Origin: Veillonellaceae bacterium SB90
GTDB lineage: Bacteria; Bacillota; Negativicutes; Selenomonadales; Selenomonadaceae
NCBI GenBank assembly: GCA_902364065.1
Contig: CABJCJ010000041.1
Coordinates: 1 to 16,896, forward strand
Length of the DNA: 16,896 nucleotides
Reading direction: 5' to 3'
Shown one piece after another: positions 1-6,650 of this stretch (positions are counted from its first letter, which is position 1; the number at the start of each line of letters is the position of its first letter). The translations under genes were made by a program, and so were the position numbers. The notes under the pieces were generated by a model. That model was not told the origin of the DNA. It did not search any database and worked only from the letters and a program-made list of their open reading frames with translations.

Positions 1-57
1 TTTCACAAAGGCGCTATTTCCTAATTACAGGAATGCTCCTTATCTAAAACACACGCT
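1..57. other. Downstream flank of modB, no feature found
   Basis: The bases after the modB stop contain no recognisable gene. There is only a weak imperfect hairpin (ATTCC / GGAAAT on the minus strand) without a convincing T-run, so I do not call a terminator. Confidence 0.4.
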
Positions 58-714
58 TCAGCGCCCGCGCCGGCGGGACAGCCAGGCATTCATGGCCACC
101 ACGAACACCAGCGAAAAGATCACCAGACAGACGGCCCACTGGAAGGCCAGATCGTAATCATTGGCCTGCACGGCCGCGTAAATGGCCGTGGACATGGTCT
201 GGGTCACGCCGGGGATATTGCCGGCGAACATGATCGTCGCGCCGAATTCCCCGAGCGCCCGGGTAAAGGACAGCACCACGCCCGCGAGGATGCCCTGCCG
301 GGCATTCGGCAGCAGCACATGCCAGAAGATCCGCCACTCGGAAATCCCCAGGGTCCTGGCCGCATAGAGGATATTCTGGTCGAGCTGCTCAAAGGCGCCC
401 CGCGCCGTCCGGTACATGAGCGGCAGGGACACGACGACGGCAGCGATTACCGTTGCCTTCCAGGTGAAGACCAGCGAGACATCGAACTGCAGCAGAAACT
501 GCCCAATCGTGCTGCGCTTGCCGAAGGCCAGCAGCAGGAAGAAGCCGACCACCGTGGGCGGCAGCACCATGGGCAGCGTCAATATTGCATCGGCCACCCC
601 CTGCCCGTGCCGCAGCCGCGTGACCCCGTAGGCCGCGCCGATGCCGGCAAAGAAGGTGATGAAGGTGGCGGCAAGGGCCGTCTGCAGCGTTACAATCAGA
701 GGACTCCATTCCAT
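58..714 (-). CDS. modB: Molybdate ABC transporter permease ModB
   Basis: This is the inner-membrane permease of the ModABC molybdate importer, which forms the channel driven by the ModC ATPase. The 218-residue product is of normal ModB length. It shows several hydrophobic segments and the cytoplasmic coupling loop of binding-protein-dependent permeases (AARTLGISEWRIFWHVLLP, then a conserved G in ILAGVVLSFTRALGEFGAT), with the typical LTLPMVLPPTVVGF segment near residue 50. I chose the ATG at 714, which follows AAGGTGAGG. An in-frame GTG at 726 would overlap the modC stop and has poorer spacing. The gene starts 8 nt after the modC stop, so the two are translationally linked. Tungstate specificity cannot be excluded from sequence. 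Confidence 0.93.
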   Translation of the reverse strand: MEWSPLIVTLQTALAATFITFFAGIGAAYGVTRLRHGQGVADAILTLPMVLPPTVVGFFLLLAFGKRSTIGQFLLQFDVSLVFTWKATVIAAVVVSLPLMYRTARGAFEQLDQNILYAARTLGISEWRIFWHVLLPNARQGILAGVVLSFTRALGEFGATIMFAGNIPGVTQTMSTAIYAAVQANDYDLAFQWAVCLVIFSLVFVVAMNAWLSRRRGR

Positions 715-722
715 AACACACC

Positions 723-1766
723 TCACCTTTCCAGGAGAATCAGCTGCTCAGGCGGGAAGTACAGATAAAGCTCCCGCCCCGCTACCGACTGCCAGAAATC
801 CTTGTCGACCTCCCAGCGGATGGGCTTCCCCTGGCTCCCTGCCCGGCGCACCATGACCAGATACGAAAAGGTATCCTCGATGACCTTCATGACTTCCATC
901 CGGAAGGTGTTCTCTCCCGGCCCCTGCCGGTACGCGAGGAAATGGGCGCGCAGGCCAACGTACTTCAGCCCCGCGGGCACATCATCCGCCGCCTTTAGGG
1001 AAAGATCCCACTCCTCCGCCCGCAGGGTCTTTTCCCCCTCGCGGCGGGCAGAGGAAACGTTCTTGCAGCCGGTCAAAAGCGTCGCCGCCAGCGTCTGCGG
1101 CTGATGGAAGAGCTCATGCCGGCCGCTCATGGCCTCAAGGTGTCCCCGGTTCATGACTCCGATACGGCTGGCCAGACGGTATACCTCATTGCGGTCATGC
1201 GAGACAAGGATGGCCGCATCGTCATAGCTTTGCAAAAGGTCCATGAGTTCAAGCTCCATCTGCCACTTGAGGAAGCTGTCGAGAGCCGAAAAGGGCTCAT
1301 CGAGGAGCAGCAGTTCAGCCGCCGAGGACAGGACGCGGGCAAAGGCCGCCCGCTGCTGCTGCCCGCCGGAAAGCTCAGACGGATACGCATCCTCCAGCCC
1401 CTGAAGATCAAAGCGTTTCAGGCTGTCCTGCATCTTGGCCCTTTTTTCCGCCTCACTGCCCACCGCGCCAAACAGGATGTTCTCGGCAATGGTCATGTTG
1501 GGAAACAGGGCGTAATTCTGGAAGAGGTAGCCCACCCGGCGCCGCTGAGGCGGAAGATTGATGCCCGCCTTACTGTCAAAGAGCGTGCGCCTGTTCAGCA
1601 CGATGCGCCCTTCATCCGGCCGCTCGATGCCCGCAATGCACTTGAGGGTCATGCTCTTGCCGCAGCCCGAGGCCCCCAAGAGCGCAAAGACTTCATTCTT
1701 GACCGCAAAATCCACGCTGAGTTCGTAGTCGCGCAGCCTCTTGCGGATGGAAACATCCAGTTCCAT
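723..1766 (-). CDS. modC: Molybdate ABC transporter ATP-binding protein ModC
   Basis: This is the ATPase subunit that powers molybdate import. The 347-residue product shows the full ABC set: Walker A GASGCGKS (residues 31-38), a Q-loop (YLFQN), signature ELSGGQQQR, Walker B ELLLLDEP and the switch histidine in ILVSHD. The C-terminal part of about 120 residues corresponds to the position of the Mop/TOBE oxyanion-binding domain, although it is divergent. The reading frame opens further upstream (to 1859), but the ATG at 1766 is preferred because GGGAGGA lies 5 nt before it and the protein then begins with the usual ModC N-terminus. It lies 83 nt after modA in the same operon and next to modB. 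Confidence 0.93.
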   Translation of the reverse strand: MELDVSIRKRLRDYELSVDFAVKNEVFALLGASGCGKSMTLKCIAGIERPDEGRIVLNRRTLFDSKAGINLPPQRRRVGYLFQNYALFPNMTIAENILFGAVGSEAEKRAKMQDSLKRFDLQGLEDAYPSELSGGQQQRAAFARVLSSAAELLLLDEPFSALDSFLKWQMELELMDLLQSYDDAAILVSHDRNEVYRLASRIGVMNRGHLEAMSGRHELFHQPQTLAATLLTGCKNVSSARREGEKTLRAEEWDLSLKAADDVPAGLKYVGLRAHFLAYRQGPGENTFRMEVMKVIEDTFSYLVMVRRAGSQGKPIRWEVDKDFWQSVAGRELYLYFPPEQLILLER

Positions 1767-1849
1767 GTGTTCCTCCCTCGACTCTCCTACATCCAGCAAA
1801 AACAGGCAAGAAACCGGCCCTGCCGATTCCCTGCCCGTCCGTGCCGTGC

Positions 1850-2656
1850 TCACTTGCACGTAAAGCCATATTTCTCAAAGATCTTCTTGGCTGCATCCGA
1901 GGATGTGAAGGCGAGGAAGTCCTTGGCCTCGTCCGGATGCTTCGTCCCCTTGATAACGGCAGCGGGATAGATGACCGGCTTGTGCGAGCCCGCGGGGGCC
2001 TTGGCGGCCACCTTCACCTTATCGGAAACGGCCGCATCCGTGGCATAGACCACGCCGCAGTCAGCATCGCCCGTCTCCGTCCAGGACAGCACCTGACGCA
2101 CATCGGAGCCGTAGACGGCCTTGGCCTTCACCTGATCCAGGATGCCGAGCTTCTTGAGGACTTCCTCCGTGTACTGCCCGACCGGGACGCCCTTGGGCTC
2201 GCCGAGCGCCACATGCTGGATGTCGCTGCGGGTCAGGTTCTCAAAGGACTTTATATCCTTGCCGCCCTCTTTCGGCACCACCAGTACCACTTCATTTTCC
2301 AGCAGGTCCTTGCGGGTGCCCTCAACGAGATTGCCGCTGTCCTGCAGGGCATTCATCTGCTTCTGGGCGGCCGAGTAGAAGAGATCCGTCTCTCCGCCGT
2401 TCTCGATGGCCTGCTGCAGTGCGCCGCTGCTGCCGAAATTGAACACGAGCTTGACACCGGGATGATCCTTTTCGTAGGTGTCGGCCAGCTCCTTCATCAC
2501 ATCCGTCAGGCTCGCGGCGGCAGCCACGTGCAGCTCCACCGGCTGCGCATCCTTCGCCGGAGCTTTGCCGCTTGCCGGCGCCGACGCCTGCTCCCCGCCG
2601 CAGCCCGCCATGAGCAGCATCAGGGCGGATACACACAGGACCAAAAACTTTTTCAT
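1850..2656 (-). CDS. modA: Molybdate-binding lipoprotein ModA
   Basis: This is the substrate-binding protein that captures molybdate outside the membrane and delivers it to ModBC. The 268-residue precursor has a signal peptide with a lipobox (LLMAGC, Cys19), so it is predicted to be a membrane-anchored lipoprotein. Family motifs are present: AAAASLTDVMKEL, FNFGSSGALQQAI, ENEVVLVVP, VPVGQYTEEVL and GSDVRQVLSW. An upstream in-frame extension to 2746 exists, but the ATG at 2656 carries AAAGGAG 9 nt upstream and starts the signal peptide, so it is the real start. It is the first gene of modACB and sits behind a structured leader with an intrinsic terminator, which implies regulation by premature termination. 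Confidence 0.94.
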   Translation of the reverse strand: MKKFLVLCVSALMLLMAGCGGEQASAPASGKAPAKDAQPVELHVAAAASLTDVMKELADTYEKDHPGVKLVFNFGSSGALQQAIENGGETDLFYSAAQKQMNALQDSGNLVEGTRKDLLENEVVLVVPKEGGKDIKSFENLTRSDIQHVALGEPKGVPVGQYTEEVLKKLGILDQVKAKAVYGSDVRQVLSWTETGDADCGVVYATDAAVSDKVKVAAKAPAGSHKPVIYPAAVIKGTKHPDEAKDFLAFTSSDAAKKIFEKYGFTCK

Positions 2657-2695
2657 ACCAAAATCTCCTTTCCGCGTCTTGAGGTAAACACACGC

Positions 2696-2732
2696 AAAAA
2701 AGACTGCCCCTCCGTTATACGCGCAAGGGCAG
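2696..2732 (-). terminator. Attenuator hairpin in the modA leader
   Basis: Read on the minus strand, CTGCCC (2732-2727) pairs with GGGCAG (2709-2704) and is followed by TCTTTTTT. This is a standard intrinsic terminator. It ends 40 nt before the modA start codon and lies in the orientation of modACB, so it would stop transcription before the first gene unless antiterminated. Confidence 0.8.
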
Positions 2733-2880
2733 CCCAAATCCCACAAGACAGGGGTGCACTTCGCTCCTTTTCAAACACGGAAGGCCCGGGGATTTCTCCC
2801 CAAACCCTGTGGACGCAATCGCGCCCAGGCTCAGCATCATGGCCAGGCTTTAGATGCTTTCGCTCGGAGGATGTTCTTTT
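2733..2880 (-). promoter_or_regulatory. Structured 5' leader of modACB, candidate Moco-type riboswitch
   Basis: About 150 nt of GC-rich, foldable sequence lies between the AT-rich promoter region and the attenuator. On the minus strand I see an outer CCTCC (2870-2866) / GGAG (2767-2764) pairing, GCATC (from about 2857) / GATGC enclosing a CTGGCC loop, and a five-pair stem GGGGA/TCCCC closed by a GAAA tetraloop (about 2800-2787). A folded domain of this size, a GNRA loop, a following terminator and a mod operon downstream match what is known of molybdenum-cofactor riboswitches. I could not align it to the family consensus, so the class is inferred. Confidence 0.55.
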
Positions 2881-2906
2881 TCGTATTACGTATTATTTTA
2901 TTACGA
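2881..2906. promoter_or_regulatory. AT-rich inverted repeat upstream of the mod leader
   Basis: A 26-bp imperfect palindrome with outer arms TCGTATTA and TATTACGA separated by 10 bp lies immediately before the leader. It resembles a dimeric repressor operator. ModE sites in proteobacteria have a comparable TCGnTATA-like style, but no ModE gene is in the window. Assignment to a particular regulator is inference. Confidence 0.4.
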
Positions 2907-3008
2907 AGCCCCGTTTTTGGCTGTGATTTTTGTTACACATAGCGGCAAACTTTATCCTTTGACATTATGGATGATCCGAATTCCTTATATACTATATCGA
3001 GTTCTCTA

Positions 3009-3017
3009 TGATATACT
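3009..3017 (+). promoter_or_regulatory. Extended -10 promoter for the small toxin RNA
   Basis: TGATATACT (TG, one base, TATACT) is an extended -10 element. Its start point would be near 3024, about 40 nt before the toxin GTG. A TTGACA is present at 2959-2964 but is too far from this -10. It may pair with TTATAT at 2985-2990 (20-nt spacer) as an alternative promoter. Confidence 0.5.
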
Positions 3018-3064
3018 AGTTACGTTGCTGCCTCTATGCCGGAAACGGAAAGGAGGTTTGCTTC

Positions 3065-3154
3065 GTGAGCATAGACGTTTTCTTGATGTCCGTTCTTGCT
3101 GGTGTCGTATCGTGTGCCATTTGGTACGGCATTCAGAAATGGTTAGAGCGGTAG
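3065..3154 (+). CDS. Fst-like type I toxin peptide, 29 residues
   Basis: This is a small ORF, GTG to TAG, too short for most gene callers. AAAGGAGG lies 8 nt before the GTG, an ideal ribosome binding site. The peptide has a short polar start (MSIDVF), one hydrophobic helix (LMSVLAGVVSCAIWYGI) and a charged tail (QKWLER). This is the layout of Fst/Ldr-type membrane toxins, whose family pattern is a small hydrophobic helix with a central small-residue/Gly step and a WL-acid-basic tail. It is flanked by a direct repeat, a terminator on each strand and a convergent promoter, as in the par locus of pAD1. Action on the membrane is inferred from the family. It could instead be a small harmless membrane peptide. 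Confidence 0.72.
   Translation: MSIDVFLMSVLAGVVSCAIWYGIQKWLER
3070..3087 (+). repeat. Direct repeat copy A, over the toxin start region
   Basis: CATAGACGTTTTCTTGAT is identical to the copy at 3263-3280 (18 of 18; the flanking bases differ on both sides). It covers codons 2-8 of the toxin, starting 3 nt after the GTG, where a complementary RNA would block translation initiation. Confidence 0.9.
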
Positions 3155-3178
3155 CAGCAATACGTTCTAGCCTGTGTG

Positions 3179-3212
3179 CAGCCAGCTTGGCTTGTCTGAG
3201 CTGGCTGTTTTT
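3179..3212 (+). terminator. Terminator of the toxin RNA
   Basis: Arms CAGCCAGCT (3179-3187) and AGCTGGCTG (3199-3207) pair perfectly over 9 bp and are followed by TTTTT. It is placed 24 nt after the toxin stop and would end a toxin mRNA of about 190 nt. Confidence 0.88.
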
Positions 3213-3216
3213 ATAC

Positions 3217-3252
3217 AAAAAAGGCCCTAGGGGTGTGCCACCCTAGGGCCTT
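3217..3252 (-). terminator. Terminator of the antisense RNA (and of the Sel1-repeat gene)
   Basis: The 12-bp perfect arms AAGGCCCTAGGG (3221-3232) and CCCTAGGGCCTT (3241-3252) are followed on the minus strand by a T6 run. On the plus strand no T-run follows, so it works for the minus strand. No other terminator lies between it and the Sel1-repeat gene upstream, so it probably serves both transcripts. Confidence 0.88.
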
Positions 3253-3262
3253 CGTCTACTTC

Positions 3263-3280
3263 CATAGACGTTTTCTTGAT
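3263..3280 (+). repeat. Direct repeat copy B, at the 5' end of the antisense RNA
   Basis: An exact second copy of the 18-bp repeat CATAGACGTTTTCTTGAT, lying just inside the predicted start of the minus-strand RNA. That RNA therefore carries the antisense of copy A. Confidence 0.9.
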
Positions 3281-3287
3281 CAAGCTT

Positions 3288-3316
3288 AGTATATCATATT
3301 ACATAGTCTGATGCAA
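3288..3316 (-). promoter_or_regulatory. Promoter of the antisense RNA
   Basis: On the minus strand TTGCAT (3316-3311), a 17-nt spacer and TATACT (3293-3288) form a near-consensus sigma-70 promoter. It looks stronger than the toxin promoter, as expected for an unstable antitoxin RNA made in excess. It begins only 32 nt after the stop of the Sel1-repeat gene. Confidence 0.75.
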
Positions 3317-3347
3317 AGTTTTTCTCGGTGAAAGATTTGCCCTTCAG

Positions 3348-6300
3348 TCAATAAACGTTTCGGTAGTATTTGGTTTTTAACGTGCGAACCATTGCGATAT
3401 ATCGTACCCTGCAGGCTTTATATTCGCCCTGTTCCAGATGCCTGAGGCACGGGGAAAGATACTGCCGCCAGATCTGCCGGTAGATGTCAGCAGCATGTGC
3501 CAGTCTGTCGATGCGGCTCACGATAGCCGGTGCGATTGCATAGTATTCGGCGATCAGGGCCTCCCCATCCGGCTGCTTCGTCAGCCAGTTGTCGCGGAAC
3601 CGGCGGAACATCGTCAGCTCATAGCAGTCGTCGGGCTTGTCAAAGCTCTGACATACAGCCGTCGTGATAAAGCATCCCGAAGACTTCTTTTTCGTTTCAA
3701 CATCCGTTTTGGCAGCGGGATTGGATAATTTTCCCTGCAGCCGTGCCAGGTTTTCTTTGGCAGTATCACTCCCCTGCTCCATTGCTTTTTGATACCATTT
3801 CATGGCTTCTTGATCATCCTGCTTCACACCCAGGCCATTCGCATACAAATTACCGATGCTGTTCAGGGCAAAAGCGTTGCCTTGCTCTGCTGCTTTTACG
3901 TACCAGCTCATGGCCTCTTCATAGTCTTGCTCTACGCCTTGACCATCGTAAAACAAATTGCCGATATTGTTTTGAGCCGCATCACTGCCCTGTTTTGCTG
4001 CTTTTTGATACCATTTCATGGCTTCTTTGCAGTCTTTTTTTACCCCGTGTCCATAATGATACAGATAACCGATATTATTTTGGGCAGCGGCATTGCCCTG
4101 CGCGGCGGCCTTCTGATACCACTTCATGGCCTCACCATAATCTTGTTTTACCCCTAGGCCCTGATCATACAAATACCCGATATCCTGTTGAGCAGGCGCA
4201 TCGCCTTGAGCAGCGGCCTTTTGATACCACTTCATGGCTTCTTGATAATCTTGCTTCACTCCTCGGCCATTATAATACAAATTGCCAATGCTTTCTAAAG
4301 CAAAACCATTATCCTGAGCGGCTGCCTTCCGATACCATTTCATGGCTTCTTTGTAGTCTTGCTCTACTCCTTGCCCCCAATAATATAGATTGCCAATATT
4401 ATTTTGAGCAGCAGTATTGCCTTGGGCGGCGGCCTTTTGATACCACTTCATGGCCTCTTGATAATCCCGTTCCACGCCTTGGCCCTGATCATACAGATAG
4501 CCAATCCAGTTTTGTGCAGCAGCATCGCCCTGGTCTGCTGCTTTTCGGTACCAGCTCATGGCTTTCGGATAATCTTGTTCCACGCCCCTTCCCCAATAAT
4601 ATAAAAGGCCAAGCCAATAGAAAGCAGAAGTGTCACCTTGGGCGGCAGCCTTCTGGTACCACTTCATGGCCTCTTTGTAGTCCTGCTTCACGCCACGACC
4701 ATTATCGTACAGATAACCGATCCAGGTTTGAGAAGCAGCATTGCCTTGTCGTGCCGCTTTCTGGAACCACTTCATCGCCTCTTCATAATTTCGTTCGACG
4801 CCCCGCCCGTAATAGTACGAACAGCCGATATTATTTTGCGCGGCAGCGTCGCCCTGTTCTGCGGCCTTCCAGTACCACGTCGCGGCCTTTTTATTGTCTT
4901 GGGCCACGCCTTGTCCATGATCATACGCGTAACCAATCTGAAATTGAGCATCCGCATTGCCCTGGCCTGCCGCCTGCCAATACCAGCGGAACGCTTCCTG
5001 CTCATCCTTTTTAGCATCGATGCCCTGGCGATAGCGTTCCCCCAGCGCGAGCTGTGCTTCCAGCGAGCCCCGTGCTGCCGCTTTCTTGTAAAGTTGCAGG
5101 CCTTTGCGGATACTCTTCGGGACGCCCTGTCCCTCAAGATACATCTCGCCAAGCCGAAGCAGCTCTTTGACGGATTCGTCCGGCACGGCAAATTTCTCTG
5201 ACCGTTCCTGCGGCCGTTCCTTTGTTTGCTTTCCTTTGTGGCCATGAGCATGAAGCTCGTCATAAAATACGCCGAATTCCTTATCCCACAGGAGGAAGGA
5301 TTTCTTGTCGCCTTCGAACAGCCCGAATATCCGGTACGGACGATTCCCGGCGCAGATGTTCCTGGCGACATCCCGGTCGAGTTTCAGGCGGATGCTCGGC
5401 GACGTGAGCTTTTCTTTCACGTAAGCGAACGGCTTTACGGCAAAGGTCAGCAGCTGCGTGTGGATGTCGTAGCTGTTGCGGTCCGGCATACAGAGGCCCA
5501 GGGGAAGGACGGGCATCTTTTCCATGCGGTCCTGCAAATCGCGTTCCGTTTCATACGGAAATTTCTCCCAGCAGACGGGGTGCATGGGGATTTCTTCCGT
5601 GCCGTGCTTCAGTGCGATGGTGCTGTAATTGCAGTAGACTTTCTTGTCGAAAACGCGCAGGCCGCCCACGAGTTCATCGTCGACGACGTCATGACCCGTG
5701 ATGTTCTCGGCATAAAAAGCACGGATATTGTTGGAGAAGTGGATCCTGTCGTTGCGGTCGATGTGGTGCAGCGGGAAGACGATCTTCGTGTAGCCGTCCT
5801 GCCGTCTGGCGTCGAGGATCGCGTAGCCCAGATGGACCTTCGGCATGGCGGCAATCCGCCTCGCATATTCTTCGTCCGTCTCAAATACGTCCTGCGTGAG
5901 TTCATCCGTTTCCTGGTTCTTTTCCATCTGGCGGGAAAAGTCCCCGTCGATCTGCAGGGGATCGATGCTGTTCGAGAAGATGTCCTGCGCCGCCCCCGCT
6001 GCAGCCGGGTTCCCGTCTTCCGATGCCTCATTGCTCAGGTACTGCTTCACCAGCCCCATATCGGAGGTCTCAAACGCCGCCAGTTCATAGCGGCGCTTTT
6101 TGAAAGAAATCGCATACCACAGGGTTATCTCAAACAGAGCATCCAGGCAGCTTTTTCTGTCCGCTGCCGCAATCTCATTTCCCTCATGGACGCCGAGATT
6201 CGAGACGCGCCGGACCTGATGGAACAGCCTGCTGCGCTTGGCATCGAGTATCCCCAGGTCGTTGAGCTCATTGATATTGCTGAACAGGTCCCGCTGCGTC

Positions 6301-6446
6301 GCCCCGAGGTCCTTGGCCATATGTTCAAGCGCCATTCTCGCCTTCAATAAAGCAGTATGGGCATCGGCCGTCTGGCCGGCTTCGTCACAAAGCGCAAAGA
6401 GCCCGGGGAAATTCCCCTGCAGAAACTGGAATCGGGATTCGGTCAT
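3348..6446 (-). CDS. Large Sel1-repeat protein with DUF4145-like N-terminus and CFI-box C-terminus
   Basis: A 1032-residue protein without a signal peptide. Residues 1 to about 115 are helical and resemble DUF4145 (KARMALEHMAKDLG, NELNDLGILD, RRVSNLGVHEG). A middle part (about 190-420) holds two related modules starting ETDEEYARRIAAMPKVHLG and YETERDLQDRMEKMPVLPLG. Residues about 428-895 are 13 Sel1 repeats of 36 residues (pattern AQNNIGYLYDxGxGVxQDYxEAMKWYQKAAxQG). The C-terminus begins near 925 with SSGCFITTAVC, the CFI-box motif. Sel1 arrays form solenoid scaffolds for protein binding, but the target is unknown. The ATG at 6446 is chosen because TAGGATG lies about 8 nt upstream. Starts at 6470 and 6479 have no ribosome binding site. 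A decayed copy lies at 7316-8144. Confidence 0.9.
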   Translation of the reverse strand: MTESRFQFLQGNFPGLFALCDEAGQTADAHTALLKARMALEHMAKDLGATQRDLFSNINELNDLGILDAKRSRLFHQVRRVSNLGVHEGNEIAAADRKSCLDALFEITLWYAISFKKRRYELAAFETSDMGLVKQYLSNEASEDGNPAAAGAAQDIFSNSIDPLQIDGDFSRQMEKNQETDELTQDVFETDEEYARRIAAMPKVHLGYAILDARRQDGYTKIVFPLHHIDRNDRIHFSNNIRAFYAENITGHDVVDDELVGGLRVFDKKVYCNYSTIALKHGTEEIPMHPVCWEKFPYETERDLQDRMEKMPVLPLGLCMPDRNSYDIHTQLLTFAVKPFAYVKEKLTSPSIRLKLDRDVARNICAGNRPYRIFGLFEGDKKSFLLWDKEFGVFYDELHAHGHKGKQTKERPQERSEKFAVPDESVKELLRLGEMYLEGQGVPKSIRKGLQLYKKAAARGSLEAQLALGERYRQGIDAKKDEQEAFRWYWQAAGQGNADAQFQIGYAYDHGQGVAQDNKKAATWYWKAAEQGDAAAQNNIGCSYYYGRGVERNYEEAMKWFQKAARQGNAASQTWIGYLYDNGRGVKQDYKEAMKWYQKAAAQGDTSAFYWLGLLYYWGRGVEQDYPKAMSWYRKAADQGDAAAQNWIGYLYDQGQGVERDYQEAMKWYQKAAAQGNTAAQNNIGNLYYWGQGVEQDYKEAMKWYRKAAAQDNGFALESIGNLYYNGRGVKQDYQEAMKWYQKAAAQGDAPAQQDIGYLYDQGLGVKQDYGEAMKWYQKAAAQGNAAAQNNIGYLYHYGHGVKKDCKEAMKWYQKAAKQGSDAAQNNIGNLFYDGQGVEQDYEEAMSWYVKAAEQGNAFALNSIGNLYANGLGVKQDDQEAMKWYQKAMEQGSDTAKENLARLQGKLSNPAAKTDVETKKKSSGCFITTAVCQSFDKPDDCYELTMFRRFRDNWLTKQPDGEALIAEYYAIAPAIVSRIDRLAHAADIYRQIWRQYLSPCLRHLEQGEYKACRVRYIAMVRTLKTKYYRNVY
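3762..5165 (-). repeat. Thirteen tandem 108-bp Sel1-coding repeats
   Basis: The 1404-bp block is an uninterrupted array of 13 units of 36 codons. Units share long stretches of near-identical DNA (TGGTACCACTTCATGGC-like words on the plus strand recur every 108 bp). The first two units are the most divergent. The array could gain or lose units by recombination without shifting the frame. Confidence 0.92.
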
Positions 6447-6465
6447 TTTGTCACATCCTATCGCG

Positions 6466-6494
6466 TACATATTAATCAAATATTAATTCGACAA
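6466..6494 (-). promoter_or_regulatory. Possible promoter of the Sel1-repeat gene
   Basis: On the minus strand TTGTCG (6494-6489), a 17-nt spacer and TATGTA (6471-6466) give a moderate sigma-70 match. The start point would lie near 6459, leaving a very short leader that contains the ribosome binding site. Confidence 0.35.
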
Positions 6495-6600
6495 GTGCGT
6501 CGGATATCCTGCTTTCTGTCTTCGTTCCTGGGCGCTCCCCCACGCTCACGGCTCAGTCCATTTCTCTAAGATCTTGACACATGCTTAGCTTTGTATATTC

Positions 6601-6629
6601 TTGTCATTACAATGTAATTGCGATATAAT
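6601..6629 (+). promoter_or_regulatory. Promoter and operator of the DinJ-YafQ operon
   Basis: TTGTCA (6601-6606), a 17-nt spacer and TATAAT (6624-6629) form a strong promoter. The spacer holds overlapping palindromes ATTAC-AAT-GTAAT (6606-6618) and CAAT-GTA-ATTG (6610-6620), a good place for the antitoxin or the complex to repress. The predicted start near 6636 leaves only about 15 nt of leader, so the mRNA begins almost at the ribosome binding site. A TTGACA at 6574 also exists, but its spacing to TATATT (14 nt) is poor. Confidence 0.72.
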
Positions 6630-6650
6630 ATAAGCATGGAGGTGAATGAT

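Larger units (their letters stand above)
3217..3281 (-). ncRNA. Predicted antisense antitoxin RNA (RNA II-like)
   Basis: From the promoter at 3316-3288, transcription would begin near 3281 and stop at the minus-strand terminator ending near 3217, giving about 65 nt. The first 19 nt include the exact complement of the direct repeat, so the RNA can pair in trans with codons 2-8 of the toxin mRNA. The size and arrangement (short convergent RNA, 5' repeat complement, stable 3' hairpin) closely follow the antitoxin RNA II of the pAD1 par locus. The transcript itself is a prediction. Confidence 0.68.

Noticed and set aside
2854..3246. 130-codon plus-strand frame across the mod upstream region and the toxin locus
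   Set aside because: It has no ribosome binding site, crosses promoters, the repeat and a terminator, and is in a different frame from the well-signalled 29-codon toxin.
3762..5165. The regular 108-bp repeats as a possible CRISPR-like or satellite array
   Set aside because: The units are contiguous, in frame and code for Sel1 motifs, with no spacers.
3743..5201. Long plus-strand frames across the Sel1 gene
   Set aside because: They are antisense shadows of the 108-bp tandem repeats. Their own periodicity follows from the repeats, not from selection.
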